Below, piece by piece: positions 1 to 7,851 of a stretch of 41,777 bases of DNA. Source of the DNA: an uncultured bacterium (GTDB taxonomy: Bacteria > Verrucomicrobiota > Kiritimatiellia > RFP12 > UBA1067); assembly GCA_902761035.1 (NCBI GenBank), contig CACWIW010000119.1:1-41777 (forward strand), read 5' to 3'. Numbering within the stretch: the stretch's first letter is position 1; every line of letters begins with the position of its first letter. The notes below the pieces were generated by a model. The model saw only the letters and a list, made by a program, of their open reading frames with translations. It was not told the DNA's origin and made no database searches. The translations under genes were made by a program, and so were the position numbers.

Positions 1-24
1 AAACAGCCCCGCACGCGCAAAAGA

Positions 25-103
25 CCACTCAATATTTCAAAATCCCGGCGCGCGGCTAAACGCAGTGAAGCCGCAGGCCGGGATTTTTGGAATATCTGAG
101 TGG
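25..103. terminator. Long imperfect hairpin, terminator-like
   Basis: The outer arms CCACTC (25-30) and GAGTGG (98-103) enclose AAATCCCGGC and GCCGGGATTTTT, with an inner perfect GCGGCT/AGCCGC stem. The G+C-rich stem followed by five T residues fits an intrinsic terminator for a gene upstream of the window. The extra outer arms make it longer than a usual terminator, so a small structured or mobile repeat is also possible. Confidence 0.55.
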
Positions 104-116
104 GTTTCAAATACTC

Positions 117-145
117 TTGGATTCCGAGCGGCAGTATGGTAAAAT
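117..145 (+). promoter_or_regulatory. Promoter of tadA (extended -10)
   Basis: TTGGAT (117-122), a 17-nt spacer and TAAAAT (140-145) preceded by TGG give a sigma-70-like promoter with an extended -10. The predicted transcript starts about 27 nt before the tadA ATG. Confidence 0.6.
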
Positions 146-179
146 CTCAAACCAGTGAAAGGCACGGTAGGAACACCGA

Positions 180-746
180 ATGGAACAGGACTTTGACACA
201 TACTTCATGGCGATGGCGTTGCGCGAGGCCGAGAAGGCCGCCGCGGACGGCGAGGTGCCGACTGGGTGCGTGGTGGTGGAGCCGGCGTGGAACGAGGCGG
301 CGAACGGATGCGAACCGACGTTCGACCCCGATCCCCGGACGGCGCGCATCCTTGGCCGCGCGCACAACCAGACGGAGATGCTCGCGGACGCGACAGCGCA
401 CGCGGAGATGCTCGCACTCTCATCTGCCTTCGCGGCGAAGGGCGCGTGGCGTCTTTCGGGCACGCGCCTATACGTGACGAAGGAGCCGTGTCCGATGTGC
501 GCGGGCGCGATCGTGCTCGCGCGGATAGGCACCGTGGTATGGGGCCTCGACGACCCGAAGCGCGGCGGCGCCACCACGTTCAACATTTTCGGGCATCCCG
601 GAATCAACCACCATCCGACCGTAGTTCGCGGCGTGCTTGAGGAACAGTGCCGCGACGTGCTTGTGTCGTTTTTCCGCCAACGCCGCGCCGGATGTGGTAT
701 AATTCCCGTCTGCCAATGCAAAGAGAAAGAAGAGTATGGCGGCTGA
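180..746 (+). CDS. tadA: tRNA adenosine(34) deaminase TadA
   Basis: Deaminates adenosine 34 to inosine in the tRNA anticodon (tRNA-Arg ICG) in the cytoplasm. The zinc-deaminase signature is complete: HAE at residues 74-76 (His ligand, Glu proton shuttle) and PCPMC at 103-107 (Cys104 and Cys107 ligands). The protein is 188 aa, longer than the usual 150-170. Most of the extra length is about 20 residues near positions 35-56, between the strand ending VVVEP and the conserved GRAHNQTE segment, plus a C-terminal tail. It has its own promoter and its last 11 nt overlap the start of folD, so the two may be translated together. The family assignment is firm; the insertion may be lineage-specific. Confidence 0.93.
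   Translation: MEQDFDTYFMAMALREAEKAAADGEVPTGCVVVEPAWNEAANGCEPTFDPDPRTARILGRAHNQTEMLADATAHAEMLALSSAFAAKGAWRLSGTRLYVTKEPCPMCAGAIVLARIGTVVWGLDDPKRGGATTFNIFGHPGINHHPTVVRGVLEEQCRDVLVSFFRQRRAGCGIIPVCQCKEKEEYGG
692..703 (+). promoter_or_regulatory. Internal promoter for folD
   Basis: TGGTATAAT ends at 703 inside the 3' part of tadA, about 33 nt before the folD ATG. No convincing -35 box is seen, so it would rely on the extended -10. It would let folD and the following genes be transcribed without tadA. Confidence 0.55.
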
Positions 747-1614
747 GCTTATAGACGGAAAGAAACTTGCGGCGGAGACGCGCGCGCAGATAGCGGCGGG
801 CGTCGCCGCGCTTAAGGCGGAGAAGGGCGTGACGCCCGGCCTCGCCGTGATTCTTGTTGGAGACAACCCGGCGAGCGTCTCGTACGTGACCGCAAAGGAG
901 AAGGCCTGCGTCGCGGCGGGCATGAACTCGCGCGAGATTCGCCTAGGCGCGGATGTGGCGGAGTCGGACCTCCTCGCCGAGATCGTGCGCCTAAACGCCG
1001 ACCCCGTCATCCACGGCATTCTTGTTCAGCTGCCGCTCCCGAAGGGATTTGACGAGAAGAAGGTAATCGACGCCATCGCGCCGGAGAAGGACGTGGACGG
1101 TTTCACGCCCGTGAACGTGGGAAAGATGTTGATCGGCGAAGAATGCTTCCTTCCCTGCACGCCACACGGTATCATCAAACTTATCGAGGTGACGGGCATG
1201 AAACTCGCCGGTAAGCACGCAGTGGTTATCGGACGCTCGAACATCGTGGGCAAGCCCGTGGCCGCTCTGCTCTCTCGCAAGAGCGTAAATGCGACGGTCA
1301 CTCTCTGCCACACAGGCACTCCGGACGTTGGCGCGTTCACTCGTCAGGCCGACGTGGTGGTGGCGGCGGCGGGGCGTCCTAACACACTCACGGGCGATAT
1401 GCTCAAACCGGGCGCGGTGGTGATTGACGTGGGCGTTAACCGCGTGCCGGACGCGACGAATCCGAAAGGGTACCGTCTCTGCGGCGACGCCGACTTCGCC
1501 TCCTGCGCCGCCGTTGCGTCCGCCATCACGCCCGTTCCGGGCGGGGTGGGTCCGATGACGATCACAATGCTCCTCTGGAACACGCTCGAAGCCGCACGGC
1601 GCGCAGCAAAATGA
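736..1614 (+). CDS. folD: Bifunctional methylene-THF dehydrogenase/cyclohydrolase FolD
   Basis: Interconverts 5,10-methylene-, methenyl- and 10-formyl-tetrahydrofolate with NADP, supplying one-carbon units for purine and formyl-Met synthesis. The 292-aa length is typical. Visible hallmarks are the catalytic Tyr50-x3-Lys54 pair in YVTAKEKA, the VQLPLP strand near residue 98, the NADP-binding GRSNIVGKP loop and the C-terminal [10 protein letters not shown] signature. The ATG at 736 overlaps the tadA end, and the gene overlaps the following prenyltransferase by 4 nt (ATGA), so it sits inside a translationally coupled operon. A promoter-like TGGTATAAT lies 33 nt upstream. Confidence 0.96.
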   Translation: MAAELIDGKKLAAETRAQIAAGVAALKAEKGVTPGLAVILVGDNPASVSYVTAKEKACVAAGMNSREIRLGADVAESDLLAEIVRLNADPVIHGILVQLPLPKGFDEKKVIDAIAPEKDVDGFTPVNVGKMLIGEECFLPCTPHGIIKLIEVTGMKLAGKHAVVIGRSNIVGKPVAALLSRKSVNATVTLCHTGTPDVGAFTRQADVVVAAAGRPNTLTGDMLKPGAVVIDVGVNRVPDATNPKGYRLCGDADFASCAAVASAITPVPGGVGPMTITMLLWNTLEAARRAAK

Positions 1615-2573
1615 ACCGCGAGACGCTCAAGGCATGGTTCTTCCTGTTTCGTCCGTGGAGTTACACGGCAACGCTTGTGCCGTTCTTCGTGGCGGCGGGG
1701 CTTTTCGGTTCGCAGACGGCGCGCTGGGGACGCTGGGGTGTGGGGTTCTTCTGCGGGCTTCTCTTCCAGGCGACCGTAAACCTTCTCAACACGTGGGGCG
1801 ACGAGCGCTCGGGGGTGGATGCCGTTCCCGGGGCAGTACGCACCACGCCGCAGGTACATGACGGACTAGTGTCGATGCGTGCGCTGTTCATCGCGGCCGC
1901 TTGCTGCGCTTTTGCGTCGGGCGCGCTCGGCACGGGACTCTGCTTCTTCCGTGCGAACGGCGGTTGGCATGTCGATTGGCCGCTCCTTGCGGCGGGCTTC
2001 GTGGGTTTTCTCGGCGCGACCAACTACTCGACGGGGATCAAGTTCAAGTACCGTGGGCTGGGCGTGCCGTTCGTAGCTTTTCTCATGGGGCCGCTTGAAA
2101 TCTTCGTGGCGGGGGAGCTGTTGCGTCCCCACGCGACGTTCGCGGCGCTGGTGGCCGGTCTCGCGCCTGGCGCGATGTCCGGGTTTTGCATCCTCGCGCT
2201 GCCCATCGCCGCCCTGGTGTGCGTGATCATGCACGGCAACGACATGCGCGACATCCCCACGGACCGCGCTGCCGGCATCACCACGCCGTCCACGTTTCTG
2301 GGGCCGCGCGGCGCGCTCTCCCTCTATTGGATATGCCATCTGCTGCCTTATCTCGTGTGCATGCGCGTGGTCCTGACGGGACGGTTGGCGTTTCTTCTGC
2401 CATTTCTTGCGCTGCCCCTGACGGCGCGTACGCTGTGGAAGGCGACGGCAGTCTACCGTTCGATGCCCGAAAACCCGCCATGGCGCGGATTCGAGCGCGC
2501 ATCGGGTGGCATTCACGGCATCTTCGGAATCCTGTATGCGGCCGCGTTCGCGTGGCTCAGGATGAAGACATGA
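1611..2573 (+). CDS. UbiA-family prenyltransferase, MenA-like
   Basis: Integral membrane protein of 320 aa with about eight hydrophobic segments. Two Asp-rich motifs mark a UbiA-type aromatic prenyltransferase: [14 protein letters not shown] (residues 57-70) and [12 protein letters not shown] (about 212-223), which bind the Mg-prenyl diphosphate. The second motif followed by G-I-T-T-P resembles 1,4-dihydroxy-2-naphthoate prenyltransferase (MenA), the step that makes demethylmenaquinone. No other quinone gene is in the window, so the acceptor substrate is inferred. It overlaps folD and the next gene by ATGA at both ends, indicating one operon. Confidence 0.8.
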   Translation: MNRETLKAWFFLFRPWSYTATLVPFFVAAGLFGSQTARWGRWGVGFFCGLLFQATVNLLNTWGDERSGVDAVPGAVRTTPQVHDGLVSMRALFIAAACCAFASGALGTGLCFFRANGGWHVDWPLLAAGFVGFLGATNYSTGIKFKYRGLGVPFVAFLMGPLEIFVAGELLRPHATFAALVAGLAPGAMSGFCILALPIAALVCVIMHGNDMRDIPTDRAAGITTPSTFLGPRGALSLYWICHLLPYLVCMRVVLTGRLAFLLPFLALPLTARTLWKATAVYRSMPENPPWRGFERASGGIHGIFGILYAAAFAWLRMKT

Positions 2574-3148
2574 GCGGCAAGGATGAAACTAGATTGCCGT
2601 CGTGTGCGTCCATCTTCTTCAGTTTCGCGAAGATCGGAGCTGTGCTCATTGGTGGTGGCTATGCGATGCTGCCGCTTCTTGAGGACGAGATAGTGCGCCG
2701 TAAGAAATGGACGACGTCAGAGGAAATTACCGACTTCTTTTCGCTCGCGCAGCTCCTGCCGGGCGTGATCGCAATCAACACGGCAATGCTCGTGGGGAAC
2801 CGTCTGCGCGGCCTTGCGGGGAACCTTGCGGCGTCGGTTGGCGTGGTGAGCGTGCCGTTCGCGCTGATCGGCGCGTATGCCGTGGCCTATTCGCAGATGC
2901 AGGATTTCCCTGTCGTGATGCGAGTGCTGGAGGGAGTGCGTCCAGCCGTGGCGGGCATGATGCTCGCGATGGGCTGGAACATGGCGCGGAAAAGCGCGAA
3001 GGGCGTGTGGGGAATGGTCTTTGCGCTTGTCGTGGCGGCGATCGCGGTGATATGGAACCCGCCGCTTGTGCTGTTCATTCTAGGGGCCATCGCAGTAGGT
3101 ATCGCGTGGAACGCCATCGCCGTGCGGAGGAAGGGGGACGCCGCATGA
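2570..3148 (+). CDS. Chromate transporter, first half-subunit
   Basis: A 192-aa membrane protein with one CHR domain. It has the conserved N-terminal pattern FAKIGAVLIGGGYAMLP, then the LAQLLPGVIAINTAMLVG helix typical of the family. Bacterial short CHR proteins work as pairs of adjacent homologues of opposite membrane topology; the partner follows with a 4-nt overlap. The start is the ATG overlapping the previous stop (ATGA), which gives the normal family N-terminus. Known roles are proton-linked chromate export; the physiological anion here is unknown. Confidence 0.88.
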   Translation: MSGKDETRLPSCASIFFSFAKIGAVLIGGGYAMLPLLEDEIVRRKKWTTSEEITDFFSLAQLLPGVIAINTAMLVGNRLRGLAGNLAASVGVVSVPFALIGAYAVAYSQMQDFPVVMRVLEGVRPAVAGMMLAMGWNMARKSAKGVWGMVFALVVAAIAVIWNPPLVLFILGAIAVGIAWNAIAVRRKGDAA

Positions 3149-3714
3149 TCAGTCTCGTCGCTACCATCTTCAGCACATTCTTCAAGATCGGGCTCTTTAC
3201 GCTGGGCGGGGGACTCGCAATCGTTTCGCTCGTGCAGCAGGAGATGCTTACGCGCGGATGGCTCACGAATGCGGAGTTCCTCGACATCCTCGGCATAGCG
3301 CAGATGACGCCAGGTCCGATCGGCGTGAACACTGCCACGTTCGTGGGCTACCGAGTGGCCGTGCAGCACGGCGCGGGCATGTGGACCGCGCTCGTGGTGT
3401 CGCTCGTCGCGACGGCTTCGGTGACGCTTCCGAGCGTGCTGGGAGTCCATTTTGGCGGAGGCTGGTTCAACCGCAACCGCGAGCGGCCCGTAGTGCGGCG
3501 CGTGTTCGCCATCCTGCGTCCGCTTGTCGCAGGGTTCGTGACGGCGGCGGGCGTGACGCTCACGCTTGACGTCTTCCCGCACCTGGCGTTCACGGTGCGT
3601 GACGCGGTGAACGCGGGCGTGTTCGCGGTAACGGCGGGACTTGTCCTGACTAAGCGCTTCTCGCCGCTCTGGGGACTGCTCCTCGGTGCCATAGCGGGCG
3701 CATTTATGCTATAA
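3145..3714 (+). CDS. Chromate transporter, second half-subunit
   Basis: A 189-aa CHR-domain membrane protein. The features are FFKIGLFTLGGGLAIVSL at the N-terminus and GIAQMTPGPIGVNTATFVG, which carries the PGP motif of this family. It is paralogous to the preceding gene and overlaps it by ATGA, forming a heteromeric transporter pair. Its TAA stop (3712-3714) lies inside the -10 box of the next promoter, so the operon appears to end here. Confidence 0.88.
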   Translation: MISLVATIFSTFFKIGLFTLGGGLAIVSLVQQEMLTRGWLTNAEFLDILGIAQMTPGPIGVNTATFVGYRVAVQHGAGMWTALVVSLVATASVTLPSVLGVHFGGGWFNRNRERPVVRRVFAILRPLVAGFVTAAGVTLTLDVFPHLAFTVRDAVNAGVFAVTAGLVLTKRFSPLWGLLLGAIAGAFML

Positions 3715-3769
3715 TATCCCCGCAATGGCGATGGCGGAGATGGTAAAAAAGCCGTTCATCATCCGGTGA
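3707..3769 (+). promoter_or_regulatory. Promoter plus 14-codon upstream ORF
   Basis: TGCTATAAT ends at 3715. The predicted start of transcription is about 3722. An ATG at 3725 opens a 14-codon ORF (MAMAEMVKKPFIIR, stop 3767-3769) that would be almost leaderless. The oxidoreductase gene follows at 3794 behind an AGAAAGGA ribosome-binding site. The promoter is well supported; translation of the short ORF is speculative. Confidence 0.5.
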
Positions 3770-3793
3770 AAAAAAGAAGAAAGGACAAAACAA

Positions 3794-5173
3794 ATGAACA
3801 TAACAAAACGTGATTTCATCAAAATCGGCGGCGGGGCCGCGCTTGCAGGGGCGGCATTTCCGTCCTTTGCCGCGAAATCCGCAAAGCCGTCGTACGGCGG
3901 ACGCAAGGTGCGCATAGCCGCTATCGGCACCGGCGGTATGGCCCGCGGCGACCTGAACAACTTCCTGCGCACGGGCCTTGCGGAGGTCGTGTGTGCGGCC
4001 GACGTGTACGAGCCGTCGCTCGACTGGCTGAGGAAGGCCCAGCCGAAGGCAAAGTTCTACAAGGACTACCGCAAGATGCTCGCCGAGTGCGCGGGCACAT
4101 TCGACGCGGTGACGATCGTAGTGCCGGACCACTCGCACTGTGTGGCGTTCCTTGAGGCCGTCAAGCACAAGGTGCCGGTGTTCTGCGAGAAGCCGCTGGG
4201 GCACACCTTCGCCGAGACGGTCGCCATGATGCGCGAGGCGAAGAAGGCCGGCATCATCACGCAGGTCGGGATGCAGGGCAACTCGTTCCCGACCACGCAG
4301 TCGCTGCGCGAATGGATGGAGAGCGGAGAGCTCGGACAGGCCCGCGAGGCGCATCTCTACTGCAACAGCGTGCGGTACTTCTACTGCGATCCGCCGGAGT
4401 TCTTCAACACGCACGTGCCAGTGCCGAAAGGCCTTGACTGGGATCTCTGGCAGGGGCCGTCCCTCCGCCGCCCCTATTTCAAGGATGTCACGCCGGGACA
4501 CTGGCGCAACTGGTATCCCTACGGCGAGGGGTGTATGACCGACTGGGTGTGCCACATCCTCGGTCCGCTCGTCACGGCGCTCGACCTCGACTTGCCGACG
4601 GCGGTGACGGTGGACGCGCCGGGGTTCGACCCCGCGAAGACGCCGCAGGCGTTCCCGACCAGCCCGCGCTACAAGTTCGAGTTCCCCGCGAAGGGCGAGC
4701 GCGCCGCGTTCACCGCATACTGGTACGACGTGAACCGCACCGCGCCGCGTCCGCCCGCGCTGGAGGCGAACCAGGAGTTCGATCCAATCAAGCGCGGATG
4801 GTCCGGGGCGTGGGTGAAATGCGACAAGGAGACGCTGATGTACGGTTCGCACGGCGCGACCGGACTGCGCATCGTGCCGCAGGCGCGGATGAGCGCGTTC
4901 AAGCGTCCGCCGCAGAAGTACCGGCGCGTGCGCAACCACCACGAGGAGTTCCTCAAGGCCGTGCTGGAGAATCGGCCCGCGAACACGCCGTTCGAGCTTG
5001 CCGGCAAGGTGTCGTTGATGGGCCTCATCGGAACCGTCGCTACGCGCTTCCCCGGAACGCGTCTTGAGTTTGATGCGCAGAAGATGTGTTTCACGAACTG
5101 CGACGCGGCGAACAGGCTTCTCAAGCCGGAATGGTCCGAGCAGGCGCTCGCAACATACGGATCGTACATCTGA
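3794..5173 (+). CDS. Gfo/Idh/MocA oxidoreductase, exported
   Basis: A 459-aa NAD(P)-dependent oxidoreductase of the glucose-fructose oxidoreductase family, probably acting on a sugar or sugar acid in the periplasm. The N-terminus MNITKRDFIK followed by a hydrophobic Gly/Ala stretch is a Tat-like leader; it has KR instead of a strict RR. The Rossmann loop IGTGGMA is at residues 44-50 and the family signature EKPLGH near 133. The C-terminal half contains the long Trp/Tyr-rich insertion typical of Verrucomicrobia and Planctomycetes members. It stands alone behind its own promoter. The substrate cannot be read from the sequence. Confidence 0.88.
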   Translation: MNITKRDFIKIGGGAALAGAAFPSFAAKSAKPSYGGRKVRIAAIGTGGMARGDLNNFLRTGLAEVVCAADVYEPSLDWLRKAQPKAKFYKDYRKMLAECAGTFDAVTIVVPDHSHCVAFLEAVKHKVPVFCEKPLGHTFAETVAMMREAKKAGIITQVGMQGNSFPTTQSLREWMESGELGQAREAHLYCNSVRYFYCDPPEFFNTHVPVPKGLDWDLWQGPSLRRPYFKDVTPGHWRNWYPYGEGCMTDWVCHILGPLVTALDLDLPTAVTVDAPGFDPAKTPQAFPTSPRYKFEFPAKGERAAFTAYWYDVNRTAPRPPALEANQEFDPIKRGWSGAWVKCDKETLMYGSHGATGLRIVPQARMSAFKRPPQKYRRVRNHHEEFLKAVLENRPANTPFELAGKVSLMGLIGTVATRFPGTRLEFDAQKMCFTNCDAANRLLKPEWSEQALATYGSYI

Positions 5174-5187
5174 CGAGGCACTTTGGG

Positions 5188-5224
5188 ATCCGAAAACTGG
5201 TAGGGCAGTCGCCGATCGTCAGTT
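5188..5224. terminator. Weak inverted repeat after the oxidoreductase
   Basis: An imperfect stem pairs CCGAAAACTG with CAGTTTTTGG, with a GGTAGGGC repeat element (from 5199) in the loop. It may be a terminator or a decayed member of the dispersed repeat family. The stem is A+T-rich, so terminator strength is doubtful. Confidence 0.3.
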
Positions 5225-5250
5225 TTTGGGTAAGTGATGAAACATTGAGC

Positions 5251-5298
5251 GCAACCTACGGCAACCTACTTGACGGTAGGTTGCCGATGTGGTATCAT
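5251..5298 (+). promoter_or_regulatory. Promoter embedded in an operator-like palindrome
   Basis: TTGACG (5270-5275), 17 nt and TATCAT (5293-5298, preceded by TGG) form a strong promoter. The -35 box is exactly the spacer of a perfect 10-bp inverted repeat, GGCAACCTAC (5260-5269) and GTAGGTTGCC (5276-5285). A third half-site GCAACCTAC lies at 5251-5259. A second inverted repeat, GGTATCA (5291-5297) and TGATACC (5317-5323), covers the -10 and leader. Repressor binding would block the polymerase directly. Confidence 0.75.
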
Positions 5299-5325
5299 GT
5301 TCGCAAAAAGTTTTGGTGATACCAG

Positions 5326-7182
5326 ATGACGAAAAGGCAACAGGCTCTCTTGAATGAGCTGGAATCCCTTCCAAAGGGATACATCTCCCGCAAGGTGATA
5401 CGGGGGAGGGAGGCGTTTTATCATCAGTGGAAAGAGAACGGCAAGGTCAAGAGCAAGTATCTGAAGCATGATGAAGTTGATGGATTTAGAGAGCAAATTC
5501 GGCGGCGTCATGCAATTCAGGAGCTTCTGTTGAAGGAAGGGATTTCGGTGGGCGCGTTGCGGGCGAAGGATGGCGAAATCAACTTCGAGACGGATGTAAA
5601 GACTGGAGCTGCATTGCGGAAGTTCGCCAAGGGCGTTGAAAAATGGGAGCGACGTGATGCGCTGAAGGACATCGTGAAGTATGTGCGAGGGGATACGATT
5701 GACCGTGTGATGATTGTATATGGCCTGCGGCGCACGGGCAAGACCACGATGCTCAGGCAGGTTATTAGCGATCTGTCGGATAAGGAGTTCGCGAAGGCGG
5801 TATACGTCAAGATGTCTTCTGTGAACGACATGTCGGAGCTGGGACGAGACATGGATCGCCTTCAGCGCAGCGGGTACAAGTATGTATTCATCGACGAAGT
5901 GACGCTGATGAAGGATTTCGTGTCGGACGCGGCGCTTCTCTCGGACATCTACGCCGGGATGGGGATGAAGGTCGTCCTTTCGGGCACGGACTCTCTTGGC
6001 TTTTGGCTGTCGCTCAAGGACGAACTTTACGACCGCGCGTTTCTTCTCCACACGACGTTCATTCCATTTCGGGAGCATAGCCGTCTGCTGAAAGTCGATG
6101 ATGTCGACGACTACATAAGGTATGGCGGTACGCTCCGCATGGGCGAGCGCGACTTCGACGATCCTGCGGCATTCGCGGCGGATGCGTCGTTTCGCGATGA
6201 CGAGACGACGCGGCGGTACGTGGATACGGCCATCGCGTCCAACATACAGCACTCGCTTGCGTTTGCGGACGACGGACGCTACTTCGGAAAGCTGCGCGAG
6301 CTTTACGATGCGGGCGAGCTCACGAACGCCGTCAACCGCATCATCGAGGACATGAACCATCGCTTCCTCGTGGAAGTGGTGACGCGCAACTTCGTCTCAC
6401 ACGATCTTGGTTCTGCCGCGCAACTTCTGCGTCGCGAGCGGAAGGCCGAGCTACGTAACCGCATCCTTGAAGCCGTCAACAAGGTCTCAGTCACGCAACA
6501 GTTGATGGATACGCTGTCCATAGTCGACGAGCCGGATCAGACGGTGAAGGTCGAGACGGCGCACGTCCGCCAGATCGAGGCGTATCTGAAGGCGCTTGAT
6601 CTGATCATGACATGTCCGATTGAGTCGTCCGACCCCGAGCAGACGGAGGCGGAGAGAATCCTCTTCACACAGCCGGGCATGCGATTCGCCCAAGCCCAGG
6701 CGCTTATACATGCGCTTGGCAAGGACAGCGTGTTCAAGACTGAGACGGAGCGCGAGCGGCTGCGAATCTGCGCGAAGATCGAAAGCGATGTCATGGGGCG
6801 TATGCTGGAGGATATAGTTCTCGCCGAGACGATTCGCGCCATTCCCTACCGGCGTGACAAGTACAGGCAGCTGCGCGTGTTCAAGCTTGTGTTCCCGCGC
6901 GGCGAATTCGACATGGTGATATGCGATCCCGAGAAGTCCACATGCCGTCTTTACGAGATCAAGCATACGACGGAGCGCGATGACGGACAGCTCCGTCATC
7001 TCGTAGATTCCAAGAAGCTCGCCTACGCCAAACATAACTATGGAGATGTCCTCTCTCGTACAGTCCTTTATCGCGGAGAGAAATTTGCCCATCCGTCTGG
7101 TGTGTTGTACATGAACGTCGGCGAGTGGTTGAAGGAACTGGATTTCGCAGCCCCTGCGCTGCAATTGGAGGAACAACCATGA
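5326..7182 (+). CDS. AAA-family ATPase with nuclease-like C-terminal domain
   Basis: A 618-aa cytoplasmic protein. Residues 10-65 ([20 protein letters not shown]) resemble the small DUF6788-type domain. An AAA module follows with Walker [10 protein letters not shown] (133-141) and Walker B YVFIDEV (186-192). The C-terminus, with FDMVICD and LYEIKHT near residues 528-548, fits a DUF4143/PD-(D/E)XK-like fold. Proteins of the AAA_14/DUF4143 type are common in accessory and defence islands, but their substrates are mostly unknown. The gene has the operator-like promoter described upstream and overlaps the macrodomain gene by ATGA, so the two are coupled. Function beyond ATP-dependent nucleic-acid or protein remodelling is inference. 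Confidence 0.78.
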   Translation: MTKRQQALLNELESLPKGYISRKVIRGREAFYHQWKENGKVKSKYLKHDEVDGFREQIRRRHAIQELLLKEGISVGALRAKDGEINFETDVKTGAALRKFAKGVEKWERRDALKDIVKYVRGDTIDRVMIVYGLRRTGKTTMLRQVISDLSDKEFAKAVYVKMSSVNDMSELGRDMDRLQRSGYKYVFIDEVTLMKDFVSDAALLSDIYAGMGMKVVLSGTDSLGFWLSLKDELYDRAFLLHTTFIPFREHSRLLKVDDVDDYIRYGGTLRMGERDFDDPAAFAADASFRDDETTRRYVDTAIASNIQHSLAFADDGRYFGKLRELYDAGELTNAVNRIIEDMNHRFLVEVVTRNFVSHDLGSAAQLLRRERKAELRNRILEAVNKVSVTQQLMDTLSIVDEPDQTVKVETAHVRQIEAYLKALDLIMTCPIESSDPEQTEAERILFTQPGMRFAQAQALIHALGKDSVFKTETERERLRICAKIESDVMGRMLEDIVLAETIRAIPYRRDKYRQLRVFKLVFPRGEFDMVICDPEKSTCRLYEIKHTTERDDGQLRHLVDSKKLAYAKHNYGDVLSRTVLYRGEKFAHPSGVLYMNVGEWLKELDFAAPALQLEEQP

Positions 7183-7748
7183 TCAAGATAATACAAGGCG
7201 ATATAACGACGCTGGCGGTGGACGCCATCGTCAACGCGGCGAACCAGGTGATGCTGGGCGGCGGCGGTGTGGATGGTGCAATCCATCGTGCCGCTGGACG
7301 AGAGCTTTACGAGGCGTGTCTAAAGGTACCAGAGGTGCGTCCGGGCGTGCGGTGCCCCACGGGCGAAGCGCGCATCACGCCGGGTTTCAAGCTGCCCGCG
7401 AAGTTCGTGATCCACACCGTGGGCCCAGTTTATCGCGACGGCCAGCACGGCGAACCAGATAAGCTGGCGGCCTGTTACCGCAATTCGCTCGCCCTCGCGG
7501 CGGAGAACGGCTGCACGTCCATCGCCTTCCCCTGCATCTCGACAGGCATCTACGGCTATCCGAAAGAGGAGGCGGCGCAGATCGCCGTACGGGAAGTGGA
7601 GATTTTTCTCACGCAGAGGCACAGAGAGGCAGAGGTCGCAGAGGAGGAATCTGGTAGGGCGCGGACTCCGGCCGCGCCGCCGATGGAAATCATCTTCTGT
7701 TGCTTCTCGGCACATGACGCGGCGGTTTACGAAAAACTCTTGTCATGA
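7179..7748 (+). CDS. Macrodomain protein (ADP-ribose binding or hydrolase)
   Basis: A 189-aa single macrodomain. It shows GDIT (7-10), NAAN (19-22), the Gly-rich loop [10 protein letters not shown] (27-36) and STGIYGYP (121-128), which together bind ADP-ribose. This pattern matches the MacroD/YmdB type that removes ADP-ribose from proteins or deacetylates O-acetyl-ADP-ribose. Residues about 144-169 are an insertion before the last strand, encoded by two short repeat elements (7610-7646 and 7653-7678). The start is the ATG overlapping the ATPase stop. The stop overlaps the ATG of a truncated PLD gene, as in an ancestral macro-PLD operon. Confidence 0.92.
   Translation: MIKIIQGDITTLAVDAIVNAANQVMLGGGGVDGAIHRAAGRELYEACLKVPEVRPGVRCPTGEARITPGFKLPAKFVIHTVGPVYRDGQHGEPDKLAACYRNSLALAAENGCTSIAFPCISTGIYGYPKEEAAQIAVREVEIFLTQRHREAEVAEEESGRARTPAAPPMEIIFCCFSAHDAAVYEKLLS
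7610..7678 (+). repeat. Two repeat elements inside the macrodomain gene
   Basis: 7610-7646 is a run of ACGCAGAGGC-like units, also present at 22122-22150. 7653-7678 is a GGTAGGGC element ending GCCGCGCC. Both are read in frame and add about 26 residues between the last helix and strand of the macrodomain. Confidence 0.75.
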
Positions 7749-7849
7749 CCACCTTCCTCTCCAACCGTGAAATCTACACTTCCGTCGTGTGCGGAATCGT
7801 GCCGCAGGCGAGGGTAGGTATGGTAAAATATTTAACAACAGCGAGGTGA
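7740..7849 (+). pseudogene. 5' relic of the phospholipase-D-like gene
   Basis: The 69 nt from 7740 to 7808 match 9291-9359, the start of the intact PLD gene, at 62 of 69 positions; five of the six differences within the codons 7745-7808 are third- or first-position changes that mostly preserve residues. The relic encodes [20 protein letters not shown], then leaves homology after PQ. It runs in frame to a TGA at 7847-7849, two nt before the AlbA gene. Its ATG overlaps the macrodomain stop (TCATGA). It is the stump of a former PLD copy whose body has been replaced. Confidence 0.85.
7821..7829 (+). promoter_or_regulatory. Extended -10 promoter of the AlbA gene
   Basis: TGGTAAAAT ends at 7829, 22 nt before the ATG. 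It lies immediately after the PLD relic, suggesting the AlbA unit arrived with its own promoter. No clear -35 box. Confidence 0.5.
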
Positions 7850-7851
7850 GA

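Noticed and set aside
25..103. Integron attC-like site
   Set aside because: The hairpin lacks the conserved GTTRRRY/RYYYAAC core sites, and no integrase is present.
3704..4942. Long antisense open frame (over 400 codons) across the Gfo/Idh/MocA gene
   Set aside because: The composition is Arg/His/Val-rich with no domain. It mirrors a high-G+C coding strand with clear family motifs, so it is a shadow.
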